In this document: one piece after another, positions 47,666 through 56,054 of the stretch
How the letters are laid out: each line of letters opens with the position of its first letter
How positions within the stretch are numbered: the first letter of the stretch is position 1
Virus record (IMG/VR): IMGVR_UViG_3300005613_000020
Coordinates: 32,885-96,884 of that record
Origin: a virus
Length of the DNA stretch: 64,000 nucleotides
Direction: 5' to 3' (one strand)
The notes under the pieces: model-generated
What the model was told of the DNA's origin: nothing
Seen by the model: only the letters and a program-made list of their open reading frames with translations
Database searches by the model: none
Program-made: the position numbers and the translations under genes

Positions 47666-50482
47666 CTATTCCTCCTTCCATTCTCCTTCTTTTTTTACCC
47701 ACTTGGAACCACACATAAGACACTTTCTCTTCTCTGCTTCGTCTGGGGTAACTCTAAGAGCACCATTACGATATATGTATTCTCCATTCTCACATCGGCA
47801 ACATACTTCGATTGGTGGTTCTTTCTTATATGTCAGCTTGTCCTTCATTATCTTTTGGACATCTATACTATTATACCCCATTCCAAAATGTTTCTCAAGT
47901 AATGATGCTTCTTTGGTGGGTCCATATTCATCCGATGGTGCTGTTTGCAAATTCCCTATTTCAGTAAACTTGTTTGAAGAACCTTCATAGAAACAAAGAG
48001 CTAGAGAGTCTCCTTTGTCGGGAGATTTAAGACCCCTCTTCTTCATATCTGACTTACTCTCAATAGCTAGCTGACCCCTTGGATTGTAAACATATTTTAT
48101 CCTGGTAATCTGCTCTATCAAATCTGTGTCATTAGGAATTCTTATCTCTTTGTTTTTGAACTTTAGCCGAAGATTCCAAAATATTTCCGCCCTAAGATTT
48201 GCAAAATGCTCTGAATCAAATGCTCTCTCAGCAACATTTACACCACACACATCTAGTTCTAATTGGTTTAGCCTATCTACTACACCAGCACCTATTCCAA
48301 TAATATCTATATTCTTGTGAGTAGGGTTATAATCACTTATAGCACTCATCATACGACCAACGGTATACATAGTGTCCTCTTGTGACCATTCCTGTATTTC
48401 TGTGACTACTTCGTCTCTTCTAGCTGTTAATACACTGCTATCGTCACCAAAACGGGCTATATCAAGACCTAGCCCTACTACAGGATCTTCTGGGGGAGTA
48501 AACTCATCTAGGCTACTGTATACGGCCCTTTCCGCCCAAGCCAATGGTATCAGTGTGTCTACTGTATTAGTTGGAAATTCTCCTTTTACACGAACTTGGT
48601 AAAGAGGGCTCTCAATTCCCCAATCATAAGCCATCTGAGCAGCCCATTTAGGAGATACCAAATATGGTCTAGGCAATACTGAATCCCCTAGAAGATTCTC
48701 CCAAGAACCATCTAGTATGTTCTCCTCTGTAATTCCAAATTTAGCAAAATTAGGTGTATCATAAGCACTTACATGATATGTTTTGTACGCTTTGCTCTTG
48801 AAACTATCTCCAAACTTTGTAGCCTCATCCGTAGGATTTCCAATTAAAAGAAGCTTAGATGTTTCTCCAGCAGCTATGATACCTTCGATAGCCTCATAAA
48901 TAGGAACTTCAACACCAGAATTTCCAGACCACATGCAATATCCATTTCTTCTAGTTAATATAAGATGATACGGAGGTACATTAACGCAATACACATTTCC
49001 TTCATAGTGTATAATATCTATTTCTTCTTTCTTAACTACAAAATTTTTCTTTCCTTTCAGCCTGAGTACTTGGTAATGGTCTTTCGATGCTTTGGTTTCT
49101 TTTCCCCGAATATTCTTCTTCGTACCTTTTTTCACTGCTACTCTATAGCTTGAATCATAACCTAATTTCAATAGCATTTCTTGTATATCGTCCCTCATCT
49201 TGCTAGAAGAAGTACAATAGACAATAACCCCGTTACCATTGTCATAACCATCACCCATAGCAAAACTATTGAGAAAAGCTTCTATTATATCTGGTGTTGC
49301 GTTTTTTATTTCTTCAGGAACATATTTATCAATTGATCTTCCATACTTACTTAATTCCAAAACTAATTGTTTAGAACCTATGGTTATCTTATTGTGTTTC
49401 TTACGCTCATTAGGATAAAATCCTATGTTATTTATAGAGTCAACTATTCTATCCCAATTAGATCTATTTTTGGTATAACTCTGATTTATAAACGCTGTAT
49501 AACCGTCACTAGAACAACACCCCTCGGATAAATACCATCCCATAAATACAGCCCAATTTTTCATGGAAATCTTTTTTTCTGTATAGTCGATTCCTCTTGT
49601 TCTTGCTAACTCTTTCAACACTTTAGTATCCTGTCTCGTTCCAATCCAAGAGCATTTCTTATCTATCTTAAATTGAGGACTACTTATATCCTTCATGGGC
49701 TTTAATTCCCATTTTTCTTTCTTTGTTAATGGATTTGAAATCCACATCTTATGACTAGGAGTAACGCAAAAATTACGACCCGGCTTTTTACATTCATACA
49801 TATCACCGTTATACGGATATATATAATACTCTTCGGGTTTCTTAAAAAATGCCACATTAGTTATCGGATTCTTTGTCAATACTTCATCTTCTTCTGTTAA
49901 ATCACCAAATAATTTCCATCCGTGATTAGTTAATATCTCTGTGTCGCAGCTATGACAGGCTTCGTCCACGATTACGAGAACATTGGTATTATGAAATCCT
50001 TGAAAGGCCACCAAATTATGCTCATCTGTTGAAAACCCTATTCCAAACCACTTCTCCTTATCACTCATATCAAGTCGTGTAGTAAGTAGTCTACCTCCTA
50101 AAGGTTTCCTTGCTTTATGATAAAGCGAAGCTATTTCATTCCATAGGATCTCTCTAACCTGTCTTCCTGTTGGAGCAGTAGTTACTACAGTTGATGGCCT
50201 ATACGTATGAAGGAAATAGAGAACTACACAAGCTGCTAGGTTTGTCTTACCAATAGCATTACATGACTTTACCGATACTCGTTCTTCTTTGTCAATTGCT
50301 CTAACTATTTTCTTTTGCTCTTCCCAAAGGCTTATACCTAGAACTTCTTCAACAAACTCTACAGGTCGTCCTCTATAACTAGAATAGTCAACATCAGATA
50401 CCTCTCCAAGCTCTAAAAAGTCAGCTAACTTCTCAAATCCAGTAGATACTGATACAAGACTACTTTTCTTCACATACGTCAC
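47666..50482 (-). CDS. Terminase large subunit with intein
   Basis: 938 residues, about 592 after removal of an intein at 176-521. ATPase: Walker A-like SCNAIGKTNLA (residues 73-83), Walker B VLVIVDEA (168-175), coupling-type motif KLLLIGNPTD. Nuclease (RNase H fold): GLGLDIARFGDDSSVLTARR, then IIGIGAGVVDRLNQL and GDSLALCFYE with acidic residues. A C-terminal zinc pair follows (CCRCENG, CLMCGSKW). It pumps DNA into the prohead and cuts concatemers. The intein lies directly after the Walker B DEA. The start is a GTG overlapping the TerS stop. Confidence 0.9.
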   Translation of the reverse strand: MTYVKKSSLVSVSTGFEKLADFLELGEVSDVDYSSYRGRPVEFVEEVLGISLWEEQKKIVRAIDKEERVSVKSCNAIGKTNLAACVVLYFLHTYRPSTVVTTAPTGRQVREILWNEIASLYHKARKPLGGRLLTTRLDMSDKEKWFGIGFSTDEHNLVAFQGFHNTNVLVIVDEACHSCDTEILTNHGWKLFGDLTEEDEVLTKNPITNVAFFKKPEEYYIYPYNGDMYECKKPGRNFCVTPSHKMWISNPLTKKEKWELKPMKDISSPQFKIDKKCSWIGTRQDTKVLKELARTRGIDYTEKKISMKNWAVFMGWYLSEGCCSSDGYTAFINQSYTKNRSNWDRIVDSINNIGFYPNERKKHNKITIGSKQLVLELSKYGRSIDKYVPEEIKNATPDIIEAFLNSFAMGDGYDNGNGVIVYCTSSSKMRDDIQEMLLKLGYDSSYRVAVKKGTKKNIRGKETKASKDHYQVLRLKGKKNFVVKKEEIDIIHYEGNVYCVNVPPYHLILTRRNGYCMWSGNSGVEVPIYEAIEGIIAAGETSKLLLIGNPTDEATKFGDSFKSKAYKTYHVSAYDTPNFAKFGITEENILDGSWENLLGDSVLPRPYLVSPKWAAQMAYDWGIESPLYQVRVKGEFPTNTVDTLIPLAWAERAVYSSLDEFTPPEDPVVGLGLDIARFGDDSSVLTARRDEVVTEIQEWSQEDTMYTVGRMMSAISDYNPTHKNIDIIGIGAGVVDRLNQLELDVCGVNVAERAFDSEHFANLRAEIFWNLRLKFKNKEIRIPNDTDLIEQITRIKYVYNPRGQLAIESKSDMKKRGLKSPDKGDSLALCFYEGSSNKFTEIGNLQTAPSDEYGPTKEASLLEKHFGMGYNSIDVQKIMKDKLTYKKEPPIEVCCRCENGEYIYRNGALRVTPDEAEKRKCLMCGSKWVKKEGEWKEE
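48920..49957 (-). mobile_element. LAGLIDADG intein in the terminase ATPase
   Basis: 346 residues, from CHSCDTEILTNHGWKLFGDL to YCMWSGN, followed by Ser. Block B is CVTPSHKMW, dodecapeptides are FMGWYLSEGCC and FLNSFAMGDGYD, the C-terminal blocks are VYCVNVPPYHLILTRRNG and WSGN. The penultimate residue is Gly, not His. Removal restores VDEA-SGVEVPIYEAIEG. Confidence 0.9.
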
Positions 50483-51051
50483 TAAGCACCTCTAGTTTGC
50501 CACTTTGCAGCAAGTTCTCTCAACTTTCTAACTACTCTCTCCCTGTCATCAGGATCATTTATCTCTGTGTCCAAAACCTCAACTACTTCCGATATAAACT
50601 GCATTGCAACTAAACCCATAACAACTTGACGCTCACCTTTTATCCCAACGTCAATCATCTCAGCAATATCCTTACCTGATTTAACAATTACACTATCAAG
50701 GTTATCGTATGCTTTCTCGTGTAATTTCTTATACGTTTGAACATGTTGCTTAGTCTGTTCCGCTATGTCGTAAGCTTCCTCTTCTATTAGCTCCGCTGAA
50801 GTCATTAAAACTACACCCTTCTCAGCTTGCCAATTGTACCTCCTAGACCAACGCAAAACAGTTACGTCTGTAGTCTTGGTATCCCACTTCTCTCTAATTT
50901 CCCTAGCAATAACCTGGTTAGGTATGTTTTCTAAATATCTCCTATGAGCGTATTCTACAATCTCGTTGGAATATCTCCTACGCTTGTTTCCTTCGGGCTT
51001 TCCTAGTACTTGTCTATTCTTCTTAGATACCCTAGCTTTCTTCTTAGTCAT
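50482..51051 (-). CDS. Terminase small subunit
   Basis: About 189 residues from MTKKKARVSKKNRQVLG; the ATG at 51051 overlaps the upstream TGA and has an AAGGGGGA site. A basic N-terminus precedes an HTH (YLENIPNQVIAREIREKWDT, TVLRWSRRYNW), then long helices likely to oligomerise (ELIEEEAYDIAEQTKQHVQT, ERVVRKLRELAAKWQ). Its position before the large subunit and the HTH fit DNA recognition in packaging. Confidence 0.75.
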   Translation of the reverse strand: MTKKKARVSKKNRQVLGKPEGNKRRRYSNEIVEYAHRRYLENIPNQVIAREIREKWDTKTTDVTVLRWSRRYNWQAEKGVVLMTSAELIEEEAYDIAEQTKQHVQTYKKLHEKAYDNLDSVIVKSGKDIAEMIDVGIKGERQVVMGLVAMQFISEVVEVLDTEINDPDDRERVVRKLRELAAKWQTRGA

Positions 51052-51314
51052 CCTATATTTCCCCCTTGGGGATATTTTGCCCAATCCATATGACCTTTTC
51101 TCTTTCGTGCGCTGTAGTTCATGCATTCTGGTATTTCATGCTCAATACATCCTTGAGTTATCTTTCGTAATCTTATATACAAATTCTCACAACTACACAT
51201 CCCTCTAATAACATCATCTTCAAACGGGGTTACCATCCTCTTGTCTTCCCCAAACCAATGGTCCTCGTCAGTAGGTTCATTGAACAAGCAATCGTATCTG
51301 TTACAAAAAATCAT
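51048..51314 (-). CDS. Cysteine-rich hypothetical protein
   Basis: About 88 residues from MIFCNRYDCLFNEPTDEDHW (ATG at 51314 with AAGGAGGA). Cys pattern CNRYDC, CSC, GC, EC resembles small DUF1540-type metal proteins. The frame is open to 51347, but the ribosome binding site is inside that extension. It is coupled to TerS by ATGA. Confidence 0.6.
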   Translation of the reverse strand: MIFCNRYDCLFNEPTDEDHWFGEDKRMVTPFEDDVIRGMCSCENLYIRLRKITQGCIEHEIPECMNYSARKRKGHMDWAKYPQGGNIG

Positions 51315-51358
51315 TTTTTCCTCCTTTTCAAATTCTATTAGATTCAACTAACTCATTT

Positions 51359-51991
51359 TCATTTAACCAAATTTCCCCATTGAAAAGCCATTGCCTTTGC
51401 TACTCTAGGAAAAGTCTTGCTTCTTAGTTTAGCTCTTTCGTCCTTTGGCAGTTTCCAAGCATCGGCATACCAAGCAGGCATAGTTTTACCGCTCTTAAAT
51501 TCTTTTCTTGGTGCAGGTTCTACTATATTCGTAGGAGTTAAGTTAGGAAGACCCTTGAGCCAAAGGCATGTCTTCTTTTCAAAGGGGTCACCAAATTGAT
51601 AGGGTTGTATTATTTGGTCTGGCTTTCTCCACTCGCTTGACATAATACCAACAGGGTTTTCGATTGCTATTTTTTTACAATTCGCATTAGCAAAAAGCAT
51701 AAAAAATCTTATTGCTTCTTTTCTGTCCTCGTGTCGTTTTATTGCTTTATCCCCGTAACGTTCAACATTAAACCACCTGTTTCCAGTAACAGTTAAATAT
51801 GTGCATGGAGGAAATGCAATAATCATGTCCCACTGTTCTTTCAAAAGTTCTGTTACATCTTGTTGTAAATGCCATTCTGGATGACCACCACTACATGACA
51901 ATATATCGCAAGAGTATGCTTTAATACCTAACACTCGCATCTCTTTTGTTACGGCTTGTGATTCCTCACAAGCGATCAGAACTTTGCTCAT
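51359..51991 (-). CDS. C5-cytosine methyltransferase-like protein
   Basis: A 210-residue protein beginning KVLIACEESQAVTKEMRVLG, with AYSCDILSCSGGHPEWHLQQ, the motif IIAFPPCTYLTV (motif IV-like PPC with the catalytic Cys position) and IAIENPVGIMSSEW (motif VI-like ENP). It is shorter than a full Dcm and lacks a clear target recognition domain. This type is common in phages and annotated as DNA cytosine methyltransferase. It may modify phage DNA; activity is unproven. The start overlaps the upstream small gene (ATGA). Confidence 0.72.
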   Translation of the reverse strand: MSKVLIACEESQAVTKEMRVLGIKAYSCDILSCSGGHPEWHLQQDVTELLKEQWDMIIAFPPCTYLTVTGNRWFNVERYGDKAIKRHEDRKEAIRFFMLFANANCKKIAIENPVGIMSSEWRKPDQIIQPYQFGDPFEKKTCLWLKGLPNLTPTNIVEPAPRKEFKSGKTMPAWYADAWKLPKDERAKLRSKTFPRVAKAMAFQWGNLVK

Positions 51992-52140
51992 CTTTCAACT
52001 CCTTGACTAATTTCTCGCTTGCATCCACTTTTCGGTAAATAATGAATCATATCCTGGAATGACTTTGTTGTTCCCCCCTCTTTTTCTGTTCTATACTCTA
52101 GTAACTCGTGTATGATTTCAACTAATTTACTACTATTCAT
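51988..52140 (-). CDS. Small hypothetical protein, 50 aa
   Basis: MNSSKLVEIIHELLEYRTEK through GCKREISQGVER. The ATG at 52140 has a perfect AGGAGGAG site, and the stop overlaps the next ATG in an ATGA. It is helical and charged; function unknown. Confidence 0.6.
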   Translation of the reverse strand: MNSSKLVEIIHELLEYRTEKEGGTTKSFQDMIHYLPKSGCKREISQGVER

Positions 52141-52150
52141 TTTTCTCCTC

Positions 52151-53722
52151 CTAGATGAAACACTCGTCTAAGGAACAACTAGGTTGAACTGGTGTTTCCT
52201 CTAGTGAACCCTCTCTGTAAAACGTTATGCTCTTCAATCCTATCCTTTGCGCTACATAAACCAACCCTGTTATTTGGTCTCTTGACGCACTGTTTGGCAG
52301 ATTAACCGTCTTCGCAACCCCTTGATCGACATATTTCTGAAATACAGAAGCCATCAATAGATGATTTCTTGGTGTTATATCATAAGCAGTCTTCACTGAG
52401 CTATCTATATTATACTCAACACTATATCCATCTGCTATGTTCCTACTGTATGTGCTATGAAAATGTGGCTCTATTCCTGTAGATACTCCCCCAGCTATTA
52501 TACTCAAAGATCCTGTTGGAGCTATTGACAACAAACTAACATTTCTTCTATTGAATCCTAATACAGTACCTTTTTCCTTTCCTAACTTCCCTGACATAGC
52601 AAAGGCCCTTCTTCTGATAAAATTCATAAGAACCTCAGCAAAAGCCAAAGATTCTGGACTACCATAATCCATATGAGACATTATAAGAACATCAGCCCAT
52701 CCCATTACGCCTAATCCTATTTTCCTTGACTGTTGTGTCTTTGTCTTTATTCTGGGTAAAGGATATGGCGTAATATCTATCACGTCGTCAAGAAATCTAA
52801 TGGCTAAATCAACTACTAATCCTAACTTATCCCAATTGAAATCTCCCTTATCCGCGTCAAAAAACTTAGGTAGATTAAGAGAGCCTAAAACACAGGATTC
52901 GTAAGGATGCAAAATCGCTTCCGAGCAAGGATTTGTTGCTGAAATTCTGCCAAACTGAGGTGTTAGATTGTACTTGTTAATCGTATCCTCAAATAAGATT
53001 CCAGGATCTCCTACTGACCATTGACAATCAATGATTTGGTCAAGAATGTCTCTTGCATTTACTTTTCTCTCAAATCCAGATGCATTATGTCTCAATACAA
53101 TGGAATTGCCAGCCTTTGCCTTCTTAAGAAAATCCATATCAATCATTACTGATAAATTGAAGTTCTGAAATCTATCATCACTAGTTCTCTTGCAGTTTAT
53201 AAAATCTTCAATATCTGGGTGATGACAGCTTAGAACTCCCATATTTGCCCCTCGTCTTACTCCTCCCTGCTTAACTACATCAGTCATCGTATCATAAAGA
53301 TGCATAAAACTGACTGGACCTGAAGCAGATCCTCCAGATGATATTGTAGATCCAGTAGGCCTAATCTTATCAAATGAAAACCCTGTTCCTCCACCCTCTT
53401 GGTGTATTATAGCAGCATGTTTCAAAGTACCAAATATACTACTCATCTTATCTTCGATAGGTAGCAAAAAACAAGCCGCGCAACACCCTTTTCCGTTACC
53501 TGCATTGAATAGCGTAGGACTATTAGGTAGCCATTCAAGATCGCTCATCATCCTGAAGAATTCCTTCTTATACTTGTTTCTCTTTGATTTCTTTTCAGCC
53601 ATTGACACCGCTTCAGCAACACGATAAAACATAGTTTCTGGAAGCTCTACCACATTTCCATCAACATCTCTCTTAAGATATCTGTATTCTAATAGATACT
53701 TAGCATCGTCTGTTAGTTCCAT
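52151..53722 (-). CDS. nrdJ: Ribonucleotide reductase, class II (B12-dependent)
   Basis: A 523-residue protein. N-terminus YLLEYRYLKRDVDGNVVELP matches class II NrdJ. Other motifs are NSPTLFNAGN, the Cys-containing FFLLP-like loop, QGGVRRGANMGVLSCHHPDI, ATNPCSEAILHPYESCVLGS (the NPCSE catalytic loop with Glu and Cys) and SIAPTGSLSIIAGGVSTGIEP. It reduces ribonucleotides using adenosylcobalamin, without oxygen or a small subunit. It ends with a CSLDEC pair that may be the redox-active C-terminus. No nrdB-like gene is nearby, consistent with class II. Confidence 0.88.
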   Translation of the reverse strand: MELTDDAKYLLEYRYLKRDVDGNVVELPETMFYRVAEAVSMAEKKSKRNKYKKEFFRMMSDLEWLPNSPTLFNAGNGKGCCAACFLLPIEDKMSSIFGTLKHAAIIHQEGGGTGFSFDKIRPTGSTISSGGSASGPVSFMHLYDTMTDVVKQGGVRRGANMGVLSCHHPDIEDFINCKRTSDDRFQNFNLSVMIDMDFLKKAKAGNSIVLRHNASGFERKVNARDILDQIIDCQWSVGDPGILFEDTINKYNLTPQFGRISATNPCSEAILHPYESCVLGSLNLPKFFDADKGDFNWDKLGLVVDLAIRFLDDVIDITPYPLPRIKTKTQQSRKIGLGVMGWADVLIMSHMDYGSPESLAFAEVLMNFIRRRAFAMSGKLGKEKGTVLGFNRRNVSLLSIAPTGSLSIIAGGVSTGIEPHFHSTYSRNIADGYSVEYNIDSSVKTAYDITPRNHLLMASVFQKYVDQGVAKTVNLPNSASRDQITGLVYVAQRIGLKSITFYREGSLEETPVQPSCSLDECFI

Positions 53723-53724
53723 GT

Positions 53725-54219
53725 CTAGTAACTCCTATCGACCAAACTTCTCATGTACTCAGCTAAGCACAAAGCATCAAAACAATGTTGACTTTGTTTC
53801 TTTAGCAATATTTCCCAATCCAAATCATATTTCGTAATAGCATATCTTTTGATTATGTCTTTGTCAACTCTAGCTGTACCTAAAATAGCTTTCTTCCATA
53901 CCAGATTCTGAACTGATTCATACTGTATTTTGCTGTCATGCAGATGCTTACAAACAAGCGCGTCAACTTCGCTCAACATCATAGTTGTCTTAGGATTCTG
54001 TATCATGACCGGAGCTTCTACTCCTATCAAACCAAGCTCTCCGTACTGTTTTACGAATGCTGGAAGACAAGCAATCCACTCATCAATCATCTTGAATATC
54101 CTCATTTGCCAATATTTCTCTTTCTTATCTCCTACAATCTGAAGGAAATGGGGGATCTCTCCGTCTAGCACTACAAGAGATAGCTGTTTTGAATCTACGT
54201 CAATACCACCATGTAGCAT
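53725..54219 (-). CDS. RuvC-like Holliday junction resolvase
   Basis: A 164-residue RNase H-fold protein. The first strand GGIDVDSKQLSLVVLDG holds the first Asp, LGLIGVEAPVMIQN the Glu, and QHCFDALCLAEYMRSL the last Asp. The middle DKDIIKRYAITKYDLD fits the RuvC helix. It probably resolves branched DNA before packaging. The gene overlaps the P-loop gene by 20 bases. Confidence 0.72.
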   Translation of the reverse strand: MLHGGIDVDSKQLSLVVLDGEIPHFLQIVGDKKEKYWQMRIFKMIDEWIACLPAFVKQYGELGLIGVEAPVMIQNPKTTMMLSEVDALVCKHLHDSKIQYESVQNLVWKKAILGTARVDKDIIKRYAITKYDLDWEILLKKQSQHCFDALCLAEYMRSLVDRSY

Positions 54220-54748
54220 CTTCGATTACTCTCCTTACAGCTTCCCCTGCTTCTTTGTACCTTTCCTCTGGCGAACCTCTCAAGATGACCACTTCATCTT
54301 CTACATTTGCGACATACTCTTCTATCGCGCACTCTACTATCAACCTCTCTACTTCATCTAGTCTCCTAGCTCCGTTATCTATCATAGGTATATCTTCTAT
54401 CATAGTCCATAGAGCTAAGTTATATCGGTAACTTCCTAGTACTTTCTCTACGTCTTCTAATAAGTCTGGTCTGTTCAGCTTTGTGTAAATGATGGAATGA
54501 TATAAATGAGAATCAGTAACTAGACCAATATTTCCGGATGCTCCAGCCATATTAGATGTATAATCTTCATAAAACTTCTGTCTCTTTGTGATTTCTAATT
54601 GGTCTATATCTTTTCCTATTTCCATCCCACGGGCTATACAATCAGCGGCATACTCATGAACATACCTTAAAGGAAAATCCTCTACTAATAGCTTCGCTAT
54701 TGTTGTCTTCCCTGTACACGGGGCTCCTATCATTGCTATTCTAATCAC
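54200..54748 (-). CDS. P-loop NTPase, NadR/AAA_28-like nucleoside or nucleotide kinase
   Basis: About 182 residues from the GTG at 54748, which puts VIRIAMIGAPCTGKTTIAKL at the N-terminus with the Walker A close to the start as expected. The frame runs to a TTG at 54802 but crosses a palindrome. Later motifs include VTDSHLYHSIIYTK and LRGSPEERYKEA. It resembles NadR-like and AAA_28 kinases. With the reductase and dCMP deaminase it could supply dNTPs. Start uncertain. Confidence 0.65.
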   Translation of the reverse strand: MIRIAMIGAPCTGKTTIAKLLVEDFPLRYVHEYAADCIARGMEIGKDIDQLEITKRQKFYEDYTSNMAGASGNIGLVTDSHLYHSIIYTKLNRPDLLEDVEKVLGSYRYNLALWTMIEDIPMIDNGARRLDEVERLIVECAIEEYVANVEDEVVILRGSPEERYKEAGEAVRRVIEDATWWY

Positions 54749-54757
54749 TTTATCTCT

Positions 54758-54780
54758 ATTATACCGGCTGAAGTCAGCCG
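54758..54780 (-). promoter_or_regulatory. 16-bp palindrome next to a -10-like TATAAT
   Basis: CGGCTGA and TCAGCCG (54765-54780) are separated by two bases, and TATAAT follows at 54758-54763, nine bases before the GTG. It could be an operator overlapping a promoter, or coding sequence with chance symmetry if the TTG start is used. Confidence 0.35.
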
Positions 54781-54831
54781 CTTTGCTACCTTTCTCCTGC
54801 AAATTCGTAGTGGAATGATTTGTTATATAAA

Positions 54832-55047
54832 TTACTCCTTTTCAGCCAGATCTAGTATATCAAAATATTTGAGTTCACCAGACTGGTCTATACGATATAG
54901 CGCCGCTTCACTAGGATGTGTATCAAGGTATTTTGATACCTTCCAGTGGTCACGGACAGCTTGGCGAAACTTGTCATCCGTACCTCCTAGGCGAACTGCG
55001 TCACATATAGAAAGACCCCATCTTTCCCACTCTGGTGGATTATTCAT
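54832..55047 (-). CDS. Small hypothetical protein, 71 aa
   Basis: MNNPPEWERWGLSICDAVRL, then DHWKVSKYLDTHPSEAALYR and LKYFDILDLAEKE. Probably a small alpha/beta protein. The start has AGAGGTG. It lies directly downstream of the structured RNA. Function unknown. Confidence 0.6.
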   Translation of the reverse strand: MNNPPEWERWGLSICDAVRLGGTDDKFRQAVRDHWKVSKYLDTHPSEAALYRIDQSGELKYFDILDLAEKE

Positions 55048-55113
55048 TCAACACCTCTAAAGCCACATAAGGTCAAATTAACCCTCCGCTTGCGGTCGGA
55101 CTTCAATTAGTTT

Positions 55114-55313
55114 TTATGGAAAAGGGGCAATTGTGAGCTTCGCCTTTACATAAGTCTGGTCTTACATATCCCTAGCCAATTTGGGATGACAGCCTATACT
55201 GTCTAGGATTTTCCCCTCGCTCAGTATCACAGGCGGATACAACTTTCTCTAGACATCACCCTATCGATGTTGGCATCCTGTGATCTCCTCATCCTATGCC
55301 CCTTTCTCCATAA
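55114..55313 (-). ncRNA. Structured RNA candidate, about 200 nt, family unassigned
   Basis: The ends (55297-55313 and 55114-55129) form a 16-pair closing stem with one bulged G. Inside are ATCACAGG/CCTGTGAT (55277-55284 with 55226-55233), ATACTG/CAGTAT (55222-55227 with 55196-55201), ATCCC/GGGAT and GTAAG/CTTAT hairpins. The first two stems compete for two bases. A TATAAT at 55346-55351 lies about 33 bases upstream. No long open frame exists. A second hairpin (CCGC-AA-GCGG) follows at about 55086-55095. It does not match RNase P, tmRNA, 6S, a hammerhead or a group I core that I can recognise. Confidence 0.6.
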
Positions 55314-55345
55314 CGTTTAAGTTCAGCCGCCATTCTTATTGTTAT

Positions 55346-55380
55346 ATTATACCTTATTTTCAATTACATATCCTAAAAAA
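55346..55380 (-). promoter_or_regulatory. -10 element for the structured RNA, with preceding T-tract
   Basis: TATAATATAAC on the minus strand (hexamer 55346-55351) overlaps the stop codon of the 55347-55583 gene. A six-T tract (55375-55380) preceded by AAATCT/AGATTT pairing lies upstream. No clear -35 was found. The expected start is near 55338, about 25 bases before the RNA closing stem. Confidence 0.5.
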
Positions 55381-55583
55381 TCTGCTATCCCATACCCAGA
55401 TTTACAACTGGAATGGGGTTCTATTATTCTTGGTGGCATTCCAATATTAAGTCTTGCTAATTTATTCTCTGACCCAAGGGAAATATATACCAAACACGTT
55501 TTAGCTATATCCTCGCATGTTTCTCCGCTTGTATATACTTCTCCGCATAACCTACATTTATATTTAAATTTAGCTATTTTCAT
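55347..55583 (-). CDS. Zinc-finger-like protein, 78 aa
   Basis: MKIAKFKYKCRLCGEVYTSG with CRLC and later Cys (ETCEDIAKTC, SSCKSGYG). It resembles a small zinc ribbon followed by a globular segment. The start has AGGAATATG. Function unknown; it lies in the replication region. Confidence 0.6.
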   Translation of the reverse strand: MKIAKFKYKCRLCGEVYTSGETCEDIAKTCLVYISLGSENKLARLNIGMPPRIIEPHSSCKSGYGIADFLGYVIENKV

Positions 55584-56054
55584 CTACATATTCCTCTCTT
55601 CTACTACTACCTGTCTTCTAGACAACTCTCTAGATAGTGCTACTATTTGTAATTCGTATATCTTAGAAAATCTATCCATCATTGAAACTTCAGCTCCCAT
55701 CCTATCCATCAACGATTTAAGAGTAAATAAGTCTGGATTTGCCGCATAAGCTTCGGATAACAACGCATTTTGGGTCTTTGACTTCTTCTCTAGTGGAACT
55801 GATGTCTTTCTCAACTCGTCTTCATATAAAGACTTTACTCCAGTATATCTTGTCTCTGCTATTGCTAGCTGGTACATAACATATCCTCTATACGCTGTTA
55901 ACTTCATCATGTATTTTCCAAGATCATCAATACTAAGAATAGTAGGATCTGTCGGAAAATCTATCTCTTCCCCAAATTCCTTTGGTCGCTTAAGGTTAAT
56001 TGCTGATTTATGAGCTTCTATAATATCATCAAATGGATATCCTACATCAGACAT
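55584..56054 (-). CDS. Helical hypothetical protein of the replication region
   Basis: A 156-residue, almost wholly helical protein (DDLGKYMMKLTAYRGYVMYQ, LFTLKSLMDRMGAEVSMMDR, YELQIVALSRELSRRQVVVE). It overlaps the Cas4-like nuclease gene by eight bases. It may be a recombination accessory factor; not recognised. Confidence 0.55.
   Translation of the reverse strand: MSDVGYPFDDIIEAHKSAINLKRPKEFGEEIDFPTDPTILSIDDLGKYMMKLTAYRGYVMYQLAIAETRYTGVKSLYEDELRKTSVPLEKKSKTQNALLSEAYAANPDLFTLKSLMDRMGAEVSMMDRFSKIYELQIVALSRELSRRQVVVEERNM

Noticed and set aside
52151-53722. Class I ribonucleotide reductase large subunit
   Set aside because: The N-terminal RYL pattern, small size and lack of an nrdB gene fit class II better.
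55114-55313. The structured RNA as RNase P RNA, tmRNA, 6S RNA, hammerhead ribozyme or group I intron
   Set aside because: The conserved core sequences of these classes were looked for and not found; a CTGAGCGAGGGGAAAA stretch only loosely recalls a hammerhead core and has an extra base.
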